NCBI RefSeq assembly: GCF_017573505.1
Contig: NZ_JAGEOJ010000030.1
Span: 38,041-102,040, forward strand
DNA from: Actinomadura barringtoniae
GTDB taxonomy: Bacteria > Actinomycetota > Actinomycetes > Streptosporangiales > Streptosporangiaceae
Direction of reading: 5' to 3'
Length of the DNA stretch: 64,000 nucleotides
Shown in pieces: positions 15,605-24,298 of the stretch (its first letter is position 1; each line of letters opens with the position of its first letter). The notes under the pieces are model-generated. The model worked only from the letters and a program-made list of their open reading frames with translations, had not been told where the DNA came from and searched no databases. Made by a program: the position numbers and the translations under genes.

Positions 15605-16885
15605 ATGCGTAAAGAGACTCGCAGGCAGGGCGAGAACACGCGCGCCGTACATCTGCCACCACCTCCCGTACCGCAGCAGACGCCGGTCGGCCTCCCCGTC
15701 TGGCGTACCAGCGCGTTCGGCTTCGCCGGCGCCGCCGAGCACTCCGACCTGGTGAGCGACCCGTCCCTCGGCTACTGCTACAGCCGGCTGGGCAACCCGA
15801 CCGCCGACGCGTTCGCCGCCGGTCTCGCCGCGCTGGAGGGAACGGGCCTGCCCGACCCCGTGGAGGGCCAGGCGTTCGCCTCCGGCATGGCCGCGATCAC
15901 CGCGGTGTTCCTGGCGTTCGCCCGCGCGGGCGCGCACGTGGTCGCGCCGATCTCCGCGTACGGCGGTACGCGCGAGCTGCTCACCGGCCTGATGAACCGC
16001 TTCGGCGTCGACACCACGTTCGTCGACACGACCGACCCGCCCGCGGTGCTCGCCGCGCTGCGGCCGACGACCCGGCTGGTCTGGGCCGAGACGATGAGCG
16101 ACCCGGGCCTGTCGGTGGCCGAGCTGCCGCTGATCGCCGAGATCGCGCACGAGGGCGGCGCGCTGCTCGCGGTCGACTCGACGCTCGCCACCCCGGTCGT
16201 CTGCCGCCCGCTGGAGCACGGCGCCGACCTGGTGGTCCACTCGGCCACCAAGCACATCGGCGGGCACGGCGACGCGACCGGCGGCGCCGTGGTGGGCCGC
16301 CCCGAGCTGATCGAGGGTGTCCGCCGGGTGCGCGCCGAGACCGGCGCCGCGCTCGCGCCCGACGAGGCGTTCCTGCTGCGCCGCGGCCTGGAGACGCTGT
16401 CGCTGCGGCTGCGCCGCCAGTGCGACACCGCCAACCTGTTCGCCGCGGCGGTCGCCGGGCATCCGGGCGTACGCGCGGTCGAGTACCCGGGGCTGCCCGG
16501 CCACCCGAGCCACAAGCTGGCGCGCAAGCTGTTCAACGCCGGGCCCGAGGGCACGCGCTTCGGCGCGGTCGTCACCGTCACCCCGCACGGCGGCCGCGAC
16601 GCCGGGCTGGCGCTGGTGGACGCGCTGCGCCTCCCGCTGATCGCCACCGGCATCGGCGGTACGCGCACGTCCGTGGGCCACGTCGCCTCGACGACCCATC
16701 ACCGCTTCGACGACGCCGCGCTCTCGCTGGCCGGCGTCGACCCGGCGGCGGTCCGCTTCTCCATCGGCCTGGAGGACGCCGACGATCTCGTCCGGGACGT
16801 CACCGACGCCCTCGACACCATCGTCCGGGTGATCCGGCCCGCCCCGTCCGCCCCCGCCCAGCCGCTCGTGGCCGATCCCCGCTGA
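15605..16885 (+). CDS. Cys/Met-metabolism PLP-dependent lyase (cystathionine/methionine gamma-lyase-like)
   Basis: 426 residues. Fold type I family PF01053: YSRLGNPTADAF near residue 59, a PLP-phosphate loop (ASGMAAITAV), D-S-T in LAVDSTLATPVV, and the Schiff-base Lys in VHSATKHIGGHGD. It belongs with cystathionine gamma-synthase/lyase and methionine gamma-lyase; substrate and direction cannot be decided from sequence. No clear ribosome-binding site precedes ATG 15605, and the 17-base minisatellite lies just upstream, so expression may depend on repeat number. Confidence 0.88.
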   Translation: MRKETRRQGENTRAVHLPPPPVPQQTPVGLPVWRTSAFGFAGAAEHSDLVSDPSLGYCYSRLGNPTADAFAAGLAALEGTGLPDPVEGQAFASGMAAITAVFLAFARAGAHVVAPISAYGGTRELLTGLMNRFGVDTTFVDTTDPPAVLAALRPTTRLVWAETMSDPGLSVAELPLIAEIAHEGGALLAVDSTLATPVVCRPLEHGADLVVHSATKHIGGHGDATGGAVVGRPELIEGVRRVRAETGAALAPDEAFLLRRGLETLSLRLRRQCDTANLFAAAVAGHPGVRAVEYPGLPGHPSHKLARKLFNAGPEGTRFGAVVTVTPHGGRDAGLALVDALRLPLIATGIGGTRTSVGHVASTTHHRFDDAALSLAGVDPAAVRFSIGLEDADDLVRDVTDALDTIVRVIRPAPSAPAQPLVADPR

Positions 16886-16906
16886 TCAACGGTAGGGTCG
16901 GACGTC

Positions 16907-18043
16907 ATGTCCGACCACACAGTTAGTTCCGGCGACGCGACCGGCCGCGCTGCGAAGATCCGCGTGGCCGTGGTGTTCGGCGGGCGCAGCTCCGAGCACA
17001 GCATCTCGTGCATCACGGCCGGTGCGGTGATGGCCGCGATGGATCCGGAACGCTACGAGGTGGTGCCGGTCGGCATCGCCCGGGACGGCCGGTGGGTGCT
17101 GGCGCCCGAGGGACAGCGGCTGGCCATCGAGGACGGCCGGCTGCCCGAGGTCGATCCCTCCGGCTCGGCGCTCGCGCTGCCGTTCGATCCGGAGAGCCGC
17201 GGCCTGATGGTGGTCGCGCCCGGTGAGGTGCCCTCGACGCTCGGTGAGGTCGACGTGGTGCTGCCGCTGCTGCACGGCCCATACGGCGAGGACGGCACCA
17301 TCCAGGGCATGCTCGACCTGGCGGGCGTCCGCTACGTCGGGGCCGGGGTGCTGGCCAGCGCGGTCGGCATGGACAAGGGCTTCATGAAGATGGTCTGGGA
17401 GGCCCAGGGCCTGCCGATCGGCCGCTATGTGCTGGTCTCCGACCGCGAGTGGCGCCGCGAGCGCAAGCGGAAGATCGACGAGATCAAGGAGCTCGGCTGG
17501 CCGGTGTTCGTGAAGCCCGCCCGCGCGGGTTCGAGCATGGGCATCACCAAGGTCGACTCCGAGGCCGGCCTGGAGGCCGCCGTCGAGGCCGCCCGCGAGC
17601 ACGACCCGAAGGTGATCGTCGAGGCCGCCATCGTCGGCCGCGAGATCGAGTGCGGCGTGCTGCAGGGCCTGAACGACGGGCCGCCCGAGGCGAGCCTGCC
17701 CGCCGAGGTCGTGACCGAGGCCGACTTCTACGACTTCGAGGCCAAGTACCTCGACGCCACGCTCCGCCTGGACATCCCGCCGGACCTGCCGCAGGCCGCC
17801 GTCGAGGAGGTCCGGCGCCTCGCCGCCCAGGCGTTCGACTCGCTGGACTGCGAGGGCCTGGCCCGCGTCGACTTCTTCTACACCGGCGACGGCCGCTGGA
17901 TCCTGAACGAGATCAACACCATGCCCGGCTTCACGCCCGCCTCGGCGTTCCCGCAGATGTGGGCGGCGAGCGGCCTGGACTACCCGGCGCTGGTGGACCG
18001 CCTGATCCAGACGGCCCTCACCAAGGCGACCGGACTCAGGTAA
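16907..18043 (+). CDS. ddl: D-alanine--D-alanine ligase
   Basis: 378 residues. Ddl motifs: VVFGGRSSEHSISC at about 23-36, PLLHGPYGEDGTIQGML around 120, the ATP-grasp lid, and WILNEINTMPGFTPASAFPQ with metal-binding Glu/Asn near 330. It makes the D-Ala-D-Ala dipeptide for peptidoglycan in the cytoplasm. A TAGGGT box (16893-16898) ends 8 bases before the ATG and no Shine-Dalgarno is visible, consistent with a leaderless mRNA. Confidence 0.96.
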   Translation: MSDHTVSSGDATGRAAKIRVAVVFGGRSSEHSISCITAGAVMAAMDPERYEVVPVGIARDGRWVLAPEGQRLAIEDGRLPEVDPSGSALALPFDPESRGLMVVAPGEVPSTLGEVDVVLPLLHGPYGEDGTIQGMLDLAGVRYVGAGVLASAVGMDKGFMKMVWEAQGLPIGRYVLVSDREWRRERKRKIDEIKELGWPVFVKPARAGSSMGITKVDSEAGLEAAVEAAREHDPKVIVEAAIVGREIECGVLQGLNDGPPEASLPAEVVTEADFYDFEAKYLDATLRLDIPPDLPQAAVEEVRRLAAQAFDSLDCEGLARVDFFYTGDGRWILNEINTMPGFTPASAFPQMWAASGLDYPALVDRLIQTALTKATGLR

Positions 18044-18075
18044 CCGCCCGGCCGACTGTTCTCCTGCTCAAAAAG

Positions 18076-18114
18076 GGACCGGCCGCAGGATCACTCTGAT
18101 CCCACGGCCGGTCC
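18076..18114. terminator. Terminator between ddl and the convergent lipoprotein gene
   Basis: 10-base perfect stem GGACCGGCCG / CGGCCGGTCC, with an inner GGATC/GATCC stem in the 19-base loop. Lies between two converging genes and can act in both directions. Confidence 0.85.
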
Positions 18115-18140
18115 ACGGAGGGCTTGGCTACGGCATCCCC

Positions 18141-20084
18141 TCAGAACCGCAGCCAGCCTTGGTCGTGAAAACTCGACACGTCGGTGGCCCGGGCGCCTCC
18201 GTCCGAGATCGTCCACAGCGTGTTCCCGACGACGAGGGAACGCTGGATGGAGTTCTCATAGGAGCTCCCGGGGTGGTGCACGGTGCCGGCCTTGTGCAGA
18301 CCGTTGCCGTCGATCTTGAGTACGAGCGCCTCTCCGGTCCCGGCGCCGGTGTTGCTGATCCCGTCGCCGCTGACGGGGACCACCGCGAGACCGGACTGCG
18401 GCCAGTAGAGGAACGCGTGCGGGTCGAAGTCGGTCGAGGCGCTGGTGCCGGGCAGCCGGTAGGAGCCGACCTTCTTCGGAGTGCCGCCCGCGACGTCGAA
18501 CAGCGACACCTGGGTGCCGAGCCGGTGGCCCTGGTCGTCGGCGTCCTGGCCGACGCCGAGCAGCCGGCCGTCGGCCATCGGGTGCAGGTACGCGGAATAG
18601 CCGGTGATCTTGAGCTCGCCGGTGGACCTCGGGTGGGCGGCGTCGGACAGGTCGAGCACGTACAGCGGGTCGACCTGCCGGAACGTCACCACGTAGCCGG
18701 CCGTGCCGATGAAACGGACCGAGTAGATCCGTTCGCCCTTGCCCAGGCCGTCGAGCTTTCCGACCACACTTAGTTGCGGTCCCCGCTGTCCGAGCACGTA
18801 AACCGCGCTTTGGGAGGCAGGACCCCCTCCCGCGGAGGACGAAGGAACGTCACCCTCCGTCGACATGGGAGTCGTTGTAGTAGCGAGCCGGACGTTCCCG
18901 CCGTACTCGGAGATGGAGTACTGGTTGAGCAGCGAGCCGGGCACCGAGCCCGACGCCACATAGCGCGGCCGTCCCGTGCCCCTGACGTCGAACTTGTGCA
19001 CGTCGGTCTTCTGCGGCGTGCCCTTGAGCTCGTTCCCCTTGCCCCACTGGAGGGGCTGCGGGGGAGTGCCGGTGATGTAGAGGCTCGACCCCGTTCCGTA
19101 GACGGTCTCGCCGTCGGCGGCGATGCTGACCGCCTGCGGGTCGCCCAGGTCGTGACTCAGGTCGAGGGTGAGCACGTTCAGCATGGTGGTGCCGGTGTAC
19201 GAGGCGGGCCTGCTGACCTGGTCGCACTGCACCGAGTAGGACTTGCCGCCGACCGTGAACTTCGGCAGCCACGCGCTGACGGGCGCCTTGCGCACGACCT
19301 CCTTGTTGCGGTCGATCGCCGCCTGCTGGCCCTGTGGGCCGGGCTTCACCGGCTGCTGCGGGAAGTCGATGCGCGGGCGCGTCTTCACCACGACGCGTGC
19401 GACCGAGCCGGTCTGCCGCGCGTCCACCAGGTCGCCGTCGGCCTTCATCGTGGAGGTGACCTTCGGCGTGCCGGTCAGGTCGACCGTCGTGAGAGTCGTC
19501 TGCTGCGTTCTGATGCCCGGGCCGTCGGGGGTGCCCGCGACGTCCGGCATCCGGTACATGAGCGAGATCGGCTTGGTGAGGACCAGGGCGCGGTCGCCGC
19601 TGAGCAGGAGTTGCTGCTGGCCCGTCGCGCCGGGCAGGCGGTCGTCGGAGACCTTCAGCTTCCCGGTGACCTTGCGGGTCGCGGCGTCGATGACGACGAG
19701 CTCTCCCTTGGAGAGGGTGACGATCCGCTTGCCGTCGGTCTTCACCAGGTCGGGCTCGTCCGCGCCGGCCTCGTGGTTGTTGGTGGTCGAGTGGTCGGCG
19801 GGCTTGCCCGCCTGGTCGCCCTCGGTGGCCGGGCCCGGCGCGCGGGCGGCGCCTTCGGGGAGCCTGCCCTTCATCATGGGCGTGATCGGACCGTCCAGCC
19901 CGTACGGCGTCACCTGCTTCTCGGTCGCCGCGCGCAGACCCTTGGCCAGGTCGTCGCAGCTGTCGTACGCCACCAGGCGCATCGGCGGCGCGTCGACGGC
20001 GGCGGGCGTCGAATGGACGCCGGTCGCGGCGCAGCCTGCTGCGAGGAGCATCGTGGCGGCGGGGGTGTACGCACGGGCTCGCAT
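18141..20084 (-). CDS. Secreted lipoprotein with C-terminal beta-propeller domain
   Basis: 647 residues from ATG 20084. A lipoprotein signal ends in LAAGC (Cys18). The rest matches the secreted beta-propeller family (PF09826): AGADEPDLVKTDGKRIVTLS around residue 100, LDLSHDLGDP, QYSISEYGGNVRLATT, and FIGTAGYVVTFRQVDPLYVL, DPHAFLYWPQSGLAVVPV toward the end. Membrane-anchored on the outer face. No enzymatic residue can be assigned. The upstream start is weakly defined; codons before 20084 are not signal-like. Confidence 0.88.
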   Translation of the reverse strand: MRARAYTPAATMLLAAGCAATGVHSTPAAVDAPPMRLVAYDSCDDLAKGLRAATEKQVTPYGLDGPITPMMKGRLPEGAARAPGPATEGDQAGKPADHSTTNNHEAGADEPDLVKTDGKRIVTLSKGELVVIDAATRKVTGKLKVSDDRLPGATGQQQLLLSGDRALVLTKPISLMYRMPDVAGTPDGPGIRTQQTTLTTVDLTGTPKVTSTMKADGDLVDARQTGSVARVVVKTRPRIDFPQQPVKPGPQGQQAAIDRNKEVVRKAPVSAWLPKFTVGGKSYSVQCDQVSRPASYTGTTMLNVLTLDLSHDLGDPQAVSIAADGETVYGTGSSLYITGTPPQPLQWGKGNELKGTPQKTDVHKFDVRGTGRPRYVASGSVPGSLLNQYSISEYGGNVRLATTTTPMSTEGDVPSSSAGGGPASQSAVYVLGQRGPQLSVVGKLDGLGKGERIYSVRFIGTAGYVVTFRQVDPLYVLDLSDAAHPRSTGELKITGYSAYLHPMADGRLLGVGQDADDQGHRLGTQVSLFDVAGGTPKKVGSYRLPGTSASTDFDPHAFLYWPQSGLAVVPVSGDGISNTGAGTGEALVLKIDGNGLHKAGTVHHPGSSYENSIQRSLVVGNTLWTISDGGARATDVSSFHDQGWLRF

Positions 20085-20231
20085 GGCACTTAGACGGAGC
20101 CCTGGGTTCCTTGGTTCCCGGCGGATTCCAACTTTTTTCAGACCATTTCCGGACGCCGAGCCGAACACTGTTAGGGAGCTTGTTACGTTGGTCCTACGGC
20201 AGTTCCCGATCGAGCCCTCCGAGGAGGAGCC

Positions 20232-20393
20232 ATGCGATGGCCGTGGAAAGGCGACCCCGCCGAACGCGAGCGCCAGCGGGCCGCACAGCGCGACAAGCAG
20301 CAGCGGCAGGCCGATGAGCAGGCCCGGCAGCAGGACGCGCAGCGCGAACGCCAGGCCCGGCAGGAACGCGGGCAGAACGAACGGGAGCGGTGA
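20232..20393 (+). CDS. Small highly charged coiled-coil protein, 53 aa
   Basis: ATG 20232 has an excellent GAGGAGGAG ribosome-binding site. The 53 residues begin MRWPWKGDPAERERQR and are almost only Arg, Gln, Glu, Ala and Asp (DKQQRQADEQARQQDAQRER), predicted as one long amphipathic helix. It ends 3 bases before the O-methyltransferase ATG, so the two are translated together. Promoter lies in the lipoprotein divergent region. Function unknown. Confidence 0.65.
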   Translation: MRWPWKGDPAERERQRAAQRDKQQRQADEQARQQDAQRERQARQERGQNERER

Positions 20394-20396
20394 ACG

Positions 20397-21416
20397 ATGC
20401 CCGCGCCCCCCGAGCTCCCCGCCCACGTCCAGCTGATCGGGCTCGTCGCGGCCAAGTGGGTCTCGCAGCCGATCTACGTGCTGGCCGAGCTGGGCATCGC
20501 CGATCTGCTCGCCGGCGGGCCGCGTTCCGCCGAGGACCTGGCGGCCGAGACCGGAGTGCAGGCCGGCCCGCTACGGCGCTGCCTGCGCGCGGCCGCCGCG
20601 GTCGGCGTCTTCCGCGGCCTGCCCGAGGGCCGGTACGGGCTGACGCCGCTCGGCGAGTGCCTGCGCACCGGCGTTCCCGACAGCGTGCGCGACCTGACCG
20701 TGCTGCTCGGCGACCCCGCCACCTTCGCCTCGTTCGGCGACATCCTGGAGACCGTGCGGACCGGGGAACCGGCCTTCCCGCGCGTGCACGGCATGCCGAT
20801 GTTCTCCTACCTGGACGCGCGCCCCGAGTTCGCCGCCGTCTACCAGGGCGCGTGGGCCTCGCTCAGCGACGAGCTGGGCAAGGAGGTCGACGCCTACGAC
20901 TTCAGCGCGTTCCGGCGCATCGCCGACCTGGGCGGCGGCCACGGGAGGCTGCTCGCGGCGCTGCTGCGGGCGTGCCCCGACACGACCGGCGTGCTGGTCG
21001 ACCGCGCCGACGTGGTCACGATGAGCGCGCCCGGGCTGCTCGCCGAGTTCGGTGAACGCGTCGCGGTCTCCCCGGGTGAGCTGCCCGGCGGGCTGCCGGT
21101 GGACGCCGACGCGTACGTCCTCAAGAACACCCTGCACTGCTTCACCGACGAGTTCGCCGCGTCGGTACTGGCCTCGGTCCGCGCGGCGATCGGCGATCGG
21201 CCGGACGCGCGGCTGGTCGTCATCGAGACCGTGATCCCCGAGGACGACTCCTACGACTGGGGCAAGTTCATCGACATCGAGGTGATGGTCAACAACGGCG
21301 GCCGCGAGCGCACGCGGGCCGAGTGGGAGGAGCTGTTCGGCTCGGCGGGACTGCGGCTCAGCCAGGCCGTGCCGACCACACCGCCGCAGTGGGTCCTGGA
21401 GGGAGTCCCCGCCTAA
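20397..21416 (+). CDS. SAM-dependent O-methyltransferase (AdoMet_MTase, plant-type/CalO6 family)
   Basis: 339 residues. The N-terminal winged-helix dimerisation domain (IYVLAELGIADLLAGG; LRRCLRAAAAVGVF) precedes a Rossmann domain with the SAM loop IADLGGGHGRLLAAL at about 180-194, and the later YVLKNTLHCFTDE and ETVIPEDD. This family methylates phenolic or polyketide hydroxyls in specialised metabolism. Adjacent P450, luciferase-like and TetR remnants support a former secondary-metabolite cluster. The catalytic His of the family may be His in NTLHCF. Confidence 0.88.
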   Translation: MPAPPELPAHVQLIGLVAAKWVSQPIYVLAELGIADLLAGGPRSAEDLAAETGVQAGPLRRCLRAAAAVGVFRGLPEGRYGLTPLGECLRTGVPDSVRDLTVLLGDPATFASFGDILETVRTGEPAFPRVHGMPMFSYLDARPEFAAVYQGAWASLSDELGKEVDAYDFSAFRRIADLGGGHGRLLAALLRACPDTTGVLVDRADVVTMSAPGLLAEFGERVAVSPGELPGGLPVDADAYVLKNTLHCFTDEFAASVLASVRAAIGDRPDARLVVIETVIPEDDSYDWGKFIDIEVMVNNGGRERTRAEWEELFGSAGLRLSQAVPTTPPQWVLEGVPA

Positions 21417-21426
21417 GACTCCCGCC

Positions 21427-22134
21427 CTAGGCCTCGTCCGGGGCGGCGGTCACGCGCGGCAGTCCCGCGGTGATGCACTTGATCCCGAAGACGAAACGGC
21501 CGTCGACGTCGGCGCTGGTGAGGTCGTCGGCGCCGTCCCGTACCCGCGGGAACTCGGCGGGCGGCAGGTCGCGCAGCGTCGCGCGCAGCTGCTCCAGCGT
21601 CGCGCCGCGGCTCTCGGCCGCCTCCTGCGCCGACATCGGCACTGTCTCCTGGAGGACGAAGCCCTGCACGTAGGTGACGATGAGGTGCAGGGCGTAGGTG
21701 GCGTCGCGGGTCGGCATCCCGGCGTCGTGCAGCAGTCCCAGCATGATCTCGGAGTTGCGGATGAACGCGGGGCCCGCGATGAACCGCCCGGCGAGCACCC
21801 GCGCCGCGTCGCGCCGCGCCTTGAGGTAGTCGCGGTAGGCGATCGCCAGCCCGATCAGCGCGTCCTCCCAGTCGCCGCCCTCGGCCGCCAGCGCGGACAG
21901 GTCGAGCCCCGCCAGCAGCGCGTCCGCGACCAGGTCGAGCAGTTCGTCCTTGCCGCTGATGTGCCAGTAGAGCGACGGCGCCTGCATGCCGAGGCGCCCG
22001 GCCACGCGGCGCATGGTCAGCGCCTCCAGTCCCTCCTCCTCGAGCATCTGCAGCGCCACGGCGACCACGGTCGTGACCGTGACCGGAGAGCGGTCCGGTG
22101 ATGAACCGGCGCCTGGTCGTCGCGCTGGTGGCAT
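21427..22134 (-). CDS. TetR family regulator with TetR_C domain
   Basis: 235 residues from ATG 22134, ribosome-binding site GGGAGGG. HTH: ALTMRRVAGRLGMQAPSLYW at about 38-57, typical of the TetR/TetR_C subgroup that often controls efflux pumps or oxidoreductases. Convergent with the O-methyltransferase. A 15-base palindrome 62 bases upstream is the likely operator. The reading frame stays open upstream through a luciferase-like gene fragment, so a fused long product is formally possible. Confidence 0.87.
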   Translation of the reverse strand: MPPARRPGAGSSPDRSPVTVTTVVAVALQMLEEEGLEALTMRRVAGRLGMQAPSLYWHISGKDELLDLVADALLAGLDLSALAAEGGDWEDALIGLAIAYRDYLKARRDAARVLAGRFIAGPAFIRNSEIMLGLLHDAGMPTRDATYALHLIVTYVQGFVLQETVPMSAQEAAESRGATLEQLRATLRDLPPAEFPRVRDGADDLTSADVDGRFVFGIKCITAGLPRVTAAPDEA

Positions 22135-22195
22135 GGCGCCCTCCCGCTTGCGGTTGCGTGCCGGCGATGCGAATGCGAGTCTAGTGATACCGGCA

Positions 22196-22210
22196 CCTAA
22201 CGACGTTAGG
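22196..22210. promoter_or_regulatory. 15-bp palindrome, candidate operator of the TetR gene
   Basis: CCTAACGACGTTAGG: 7-base arms around one base, 62-76 bases upstream of the tetR start. It lies at the position where a luciferase-like coding remnant gives way to the tetR promoter. Confidence 0.65.
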
Positions 22211-22245
22211 GACCCTATGGCACAGTCCGCCGCGCGCCGCATGGT

Positions 22246-22695
22246 GATCTCCTCGGTGACCTTCTCCTCGGTCCACAGCCGCAGTACGGCCTCGATGGTG
22301 GCCTGGAAGCGGGCGCGGCTCTCGTCCAGCGGCACGCCGAACGCCTCGAACTCGTACGGCAGCCACGCGCGGGCGAAGCCGACCTCTAGGCGGCCGTCGC
22401 TGATCGCGTCGACCATCGCGGTCTCGGCGGCGATCTGCACGGGGTGGTGGAAGGCCGCCTGGATGCAGCCGGTCATGAGCCTGATCTGCGAGGTGCACGA
22501 GGCGACCGACGCCAGGAAGCCCAGCGGGCTCGGGCAGTAGCCGCCGTAGTCCTTGAGGTAGTGCTCGGTCATCTTGATGTAGTCGATGCCGGCCGCGTCG
22601 GCGATCCGCGCGACCTCCAGCACGTCGGCGAAGTAGTCGCGGGCCGGACGGCGGGCGGGCCGGCAGTCGGGCAGCAGTGAGATTCCGTGCTTCAC
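22246..22695 (-). pseudogene. 5' fragment of an LLM-class (luciferase-like) flavin/F420 monooxygenase
   Basis: From GTG 22695 (ribosome-binding site AAGGAGG) about 150 residues match the N-terminal half of luciferase-like monooxygenases: MKHGISLLPD, DYIKMTEHYLKDYGGYC, FLASVASCTSQIRLMTG, VDAISDGRLEVGFARAW. Similarity stops near LWTEEKVTEE, where about 180 residues should follow. The frame then reads on without a stop through non-homologous codons and into the tetR gene. A deletion joining the LLM 5' half to the tetR promoter is the simplest explanation. Confidence 0.75.
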
Positions 22696-22718
22696 GGTGG
22701 ACGCCTCCTTGATCGATT

Positions 22719-23090
22719 TCAGATGACGGCCAGCACGTAGAGAGCCGTGCGGGCCGCGACGAGCGGCACCAGCGCGGGCACCGCCCACAGCACCGCGGAG
22801 TGGACGGCCCCGAGCGCACCGGCCGCGGTGAGCGCGGACCACGGGTCGCGCCGCGCCGCCACCGGGTGGGCTCGGACCGTCAGCAGGGACAGAACGAAGA
22901 CCAGGCCCACGGCGAGCGTGCCGCCGGCGGGCCGCAGCACGGCGAGTTCGCTCGCGCGCAGGCCCTCCTCGCCGAGGCTTTCGGCGGCGACGATCGCCAG
23001 TGCGATCGCCGGCGGCCAGGCGCGGACGGTGTCGCGGTAGTGCGCCGCCCACGGGCCGCAGGTGAAGGCCAGCCAGTTGACCTGGCCCAA
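22719..23090 (-). pseudogene. Fragment of an unidentified membrane protein
   Basis: About 123 residues with three or four hydrophobic segments (WPPAIALAIVAAE, LAVGLVFVLSLLTV, VLWAVPALVPLVAA), ending 23 bases before the LLM fragment on the same strand. The frame is open upstream to 23351, but that part is a low-complexity Arg/Pro stretch, and no ribosome-binding site is seen at the TTG at 23090. It looks like the C-terminal part of a membrane protein whose 5' end was lost. No family recognised. Confidence 0.4.
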
Positions 23091-24292
23091 TGGCCCCGCC
23101 GCGGCGGGCCGCACGGGCGGACGGACCCCCAATGGCGCGTCCGGGGGCGCGGCCCGCCGCGGCGGGTGACTGGCACGCGCGGCCCGGCCGGGTCCAGCAC
23201 GGCCGGGCCGCGCGCTGGCACGGAACGCGCGAACGGGGAGCACGCGAACGGGGAGCACGCGGGTGGGGAGCACGCGGGCTGGCCATCGGGCGTGGGCGGG
23301 CCGAGGAGAAGGTCGCGCTGCTCGGCCGCCATCTGCTGAGCGTCGACCCACCCGACCACACCCGGCTCCGCCGCCTGATGTCGCGCGCCCTCACCGCCCG
23401 GCGCATCGCCGCGCTGTACGAGCCGACGAGCCGGTACGTGCACGGCCTGCTCGACGAGATCGGCCCGCGCGACCGCATCGACCTGCTGGCCGACTACGCG
23501 CTGCCGATCGCGGTGACGGTCATCTGCGAGCTGCTGGGCGTTCCGGTGGACGACCGGGAGGACTTCCGGCGCTGGGGGCTGTCGCTGGTACGGGCCGAGC
23601 TGGAGGACGACGCCTCGTTCGACGGCGTGACCGAGGAGATGGAGGGCTACCTGGTCCCGTTCATCCTCGCGCAGCGCTCCCGTCCCGGCGCCGGGCTGAC
23701 CGCCGTGCTCGCGTCGGCGCGCGACGAGGACAAGCTCGACGACTACGAGCTCATCTCGCTGGTCTACCAGCTGTTCTTCGCCGGGCACGAGAGCAGCGCG
23801 TACCTCATCTGCAACGCCGCCTACCTGCTGCTCGCGGGCAACGAGGCGGGCGAGGCCGGCGCGGCGACCAAGAACGGCGAGGTCGTCGAGCGGGCGATCG
23901 AGGAGGTGCTCCGCTATGAGGGGCCGGTGAAGACGCCGACCTGGCGTTTCCCCACCGAGGACGTGCGGCTCGGTGACGTGGTGTTCCGCAGGGGCGAGCC
24001 GATCCTGCTGCTCCTGGCGGCGGCCGATCGTGACCCGGAGGAGTTCCCGCAGGCCGAGACGTTCGATCCGTGGCGTTCGGAAGCCGCGCATCTGGCGTTC
24101 GGATACGGCATTCACCACTGCGTGGGCGCCGCCGTCGGCCGGATGGAGGGGCGCGTGGCCGTGAGCGCGTTGCTGGAACGGCACCCGGGCGCGGCGCTCG
24201 CGATCGATCCGGCCGAGCTGCGATGGCGCGACAACCTGATGATGCGGGGCGTGCGGTCGCTGCCGGTACGGCTTGGCCCACGGCGGTCCTGA
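23090..24292 (+). pseudogene. Cytochrome P450 lacking its N-terminal region
   Basis: From about residue 69 (23297) the product is a normal bacterial P450: SVDPPDHTRLRRLMSRALTA, I-helix FFAGHESS, ExxR in EEVLRYEGP, and the haem loop FGYGIHHCVGAAVGRM. The roughly 75 residues that normally precede this (A helix, beta1, B-B' region) are replaced by Arg/Gly/Ala low-complexity sequence containing a 15-base tandem repeat. No credible start or ribosome-binding site was found; 23090 is only the first in-frame ATG. Probably inactive. Confidence 0.75.
23228..23272. repeat. Three 15-bp tandem units at the P450 5' end
   Basis: Unit CGCGAACGGGGAGCA occurs three times head to tail (the third with three changes). 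It falls inside the low-complexity segment that replaces the P450 N-terminus and may mark the rearrangement point. Confidence 0.85.
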
Positions 24293-24298
24293 CGGCGT

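Noticed and set aside
14243..16702. 819-codon reverse open frame through gpsA and the PLP lyase
   Set aside because: Shadow of two well-identified genes; open only because the 17-bp repeat reads without stops (YTPYRSTRRIDLHAVS).
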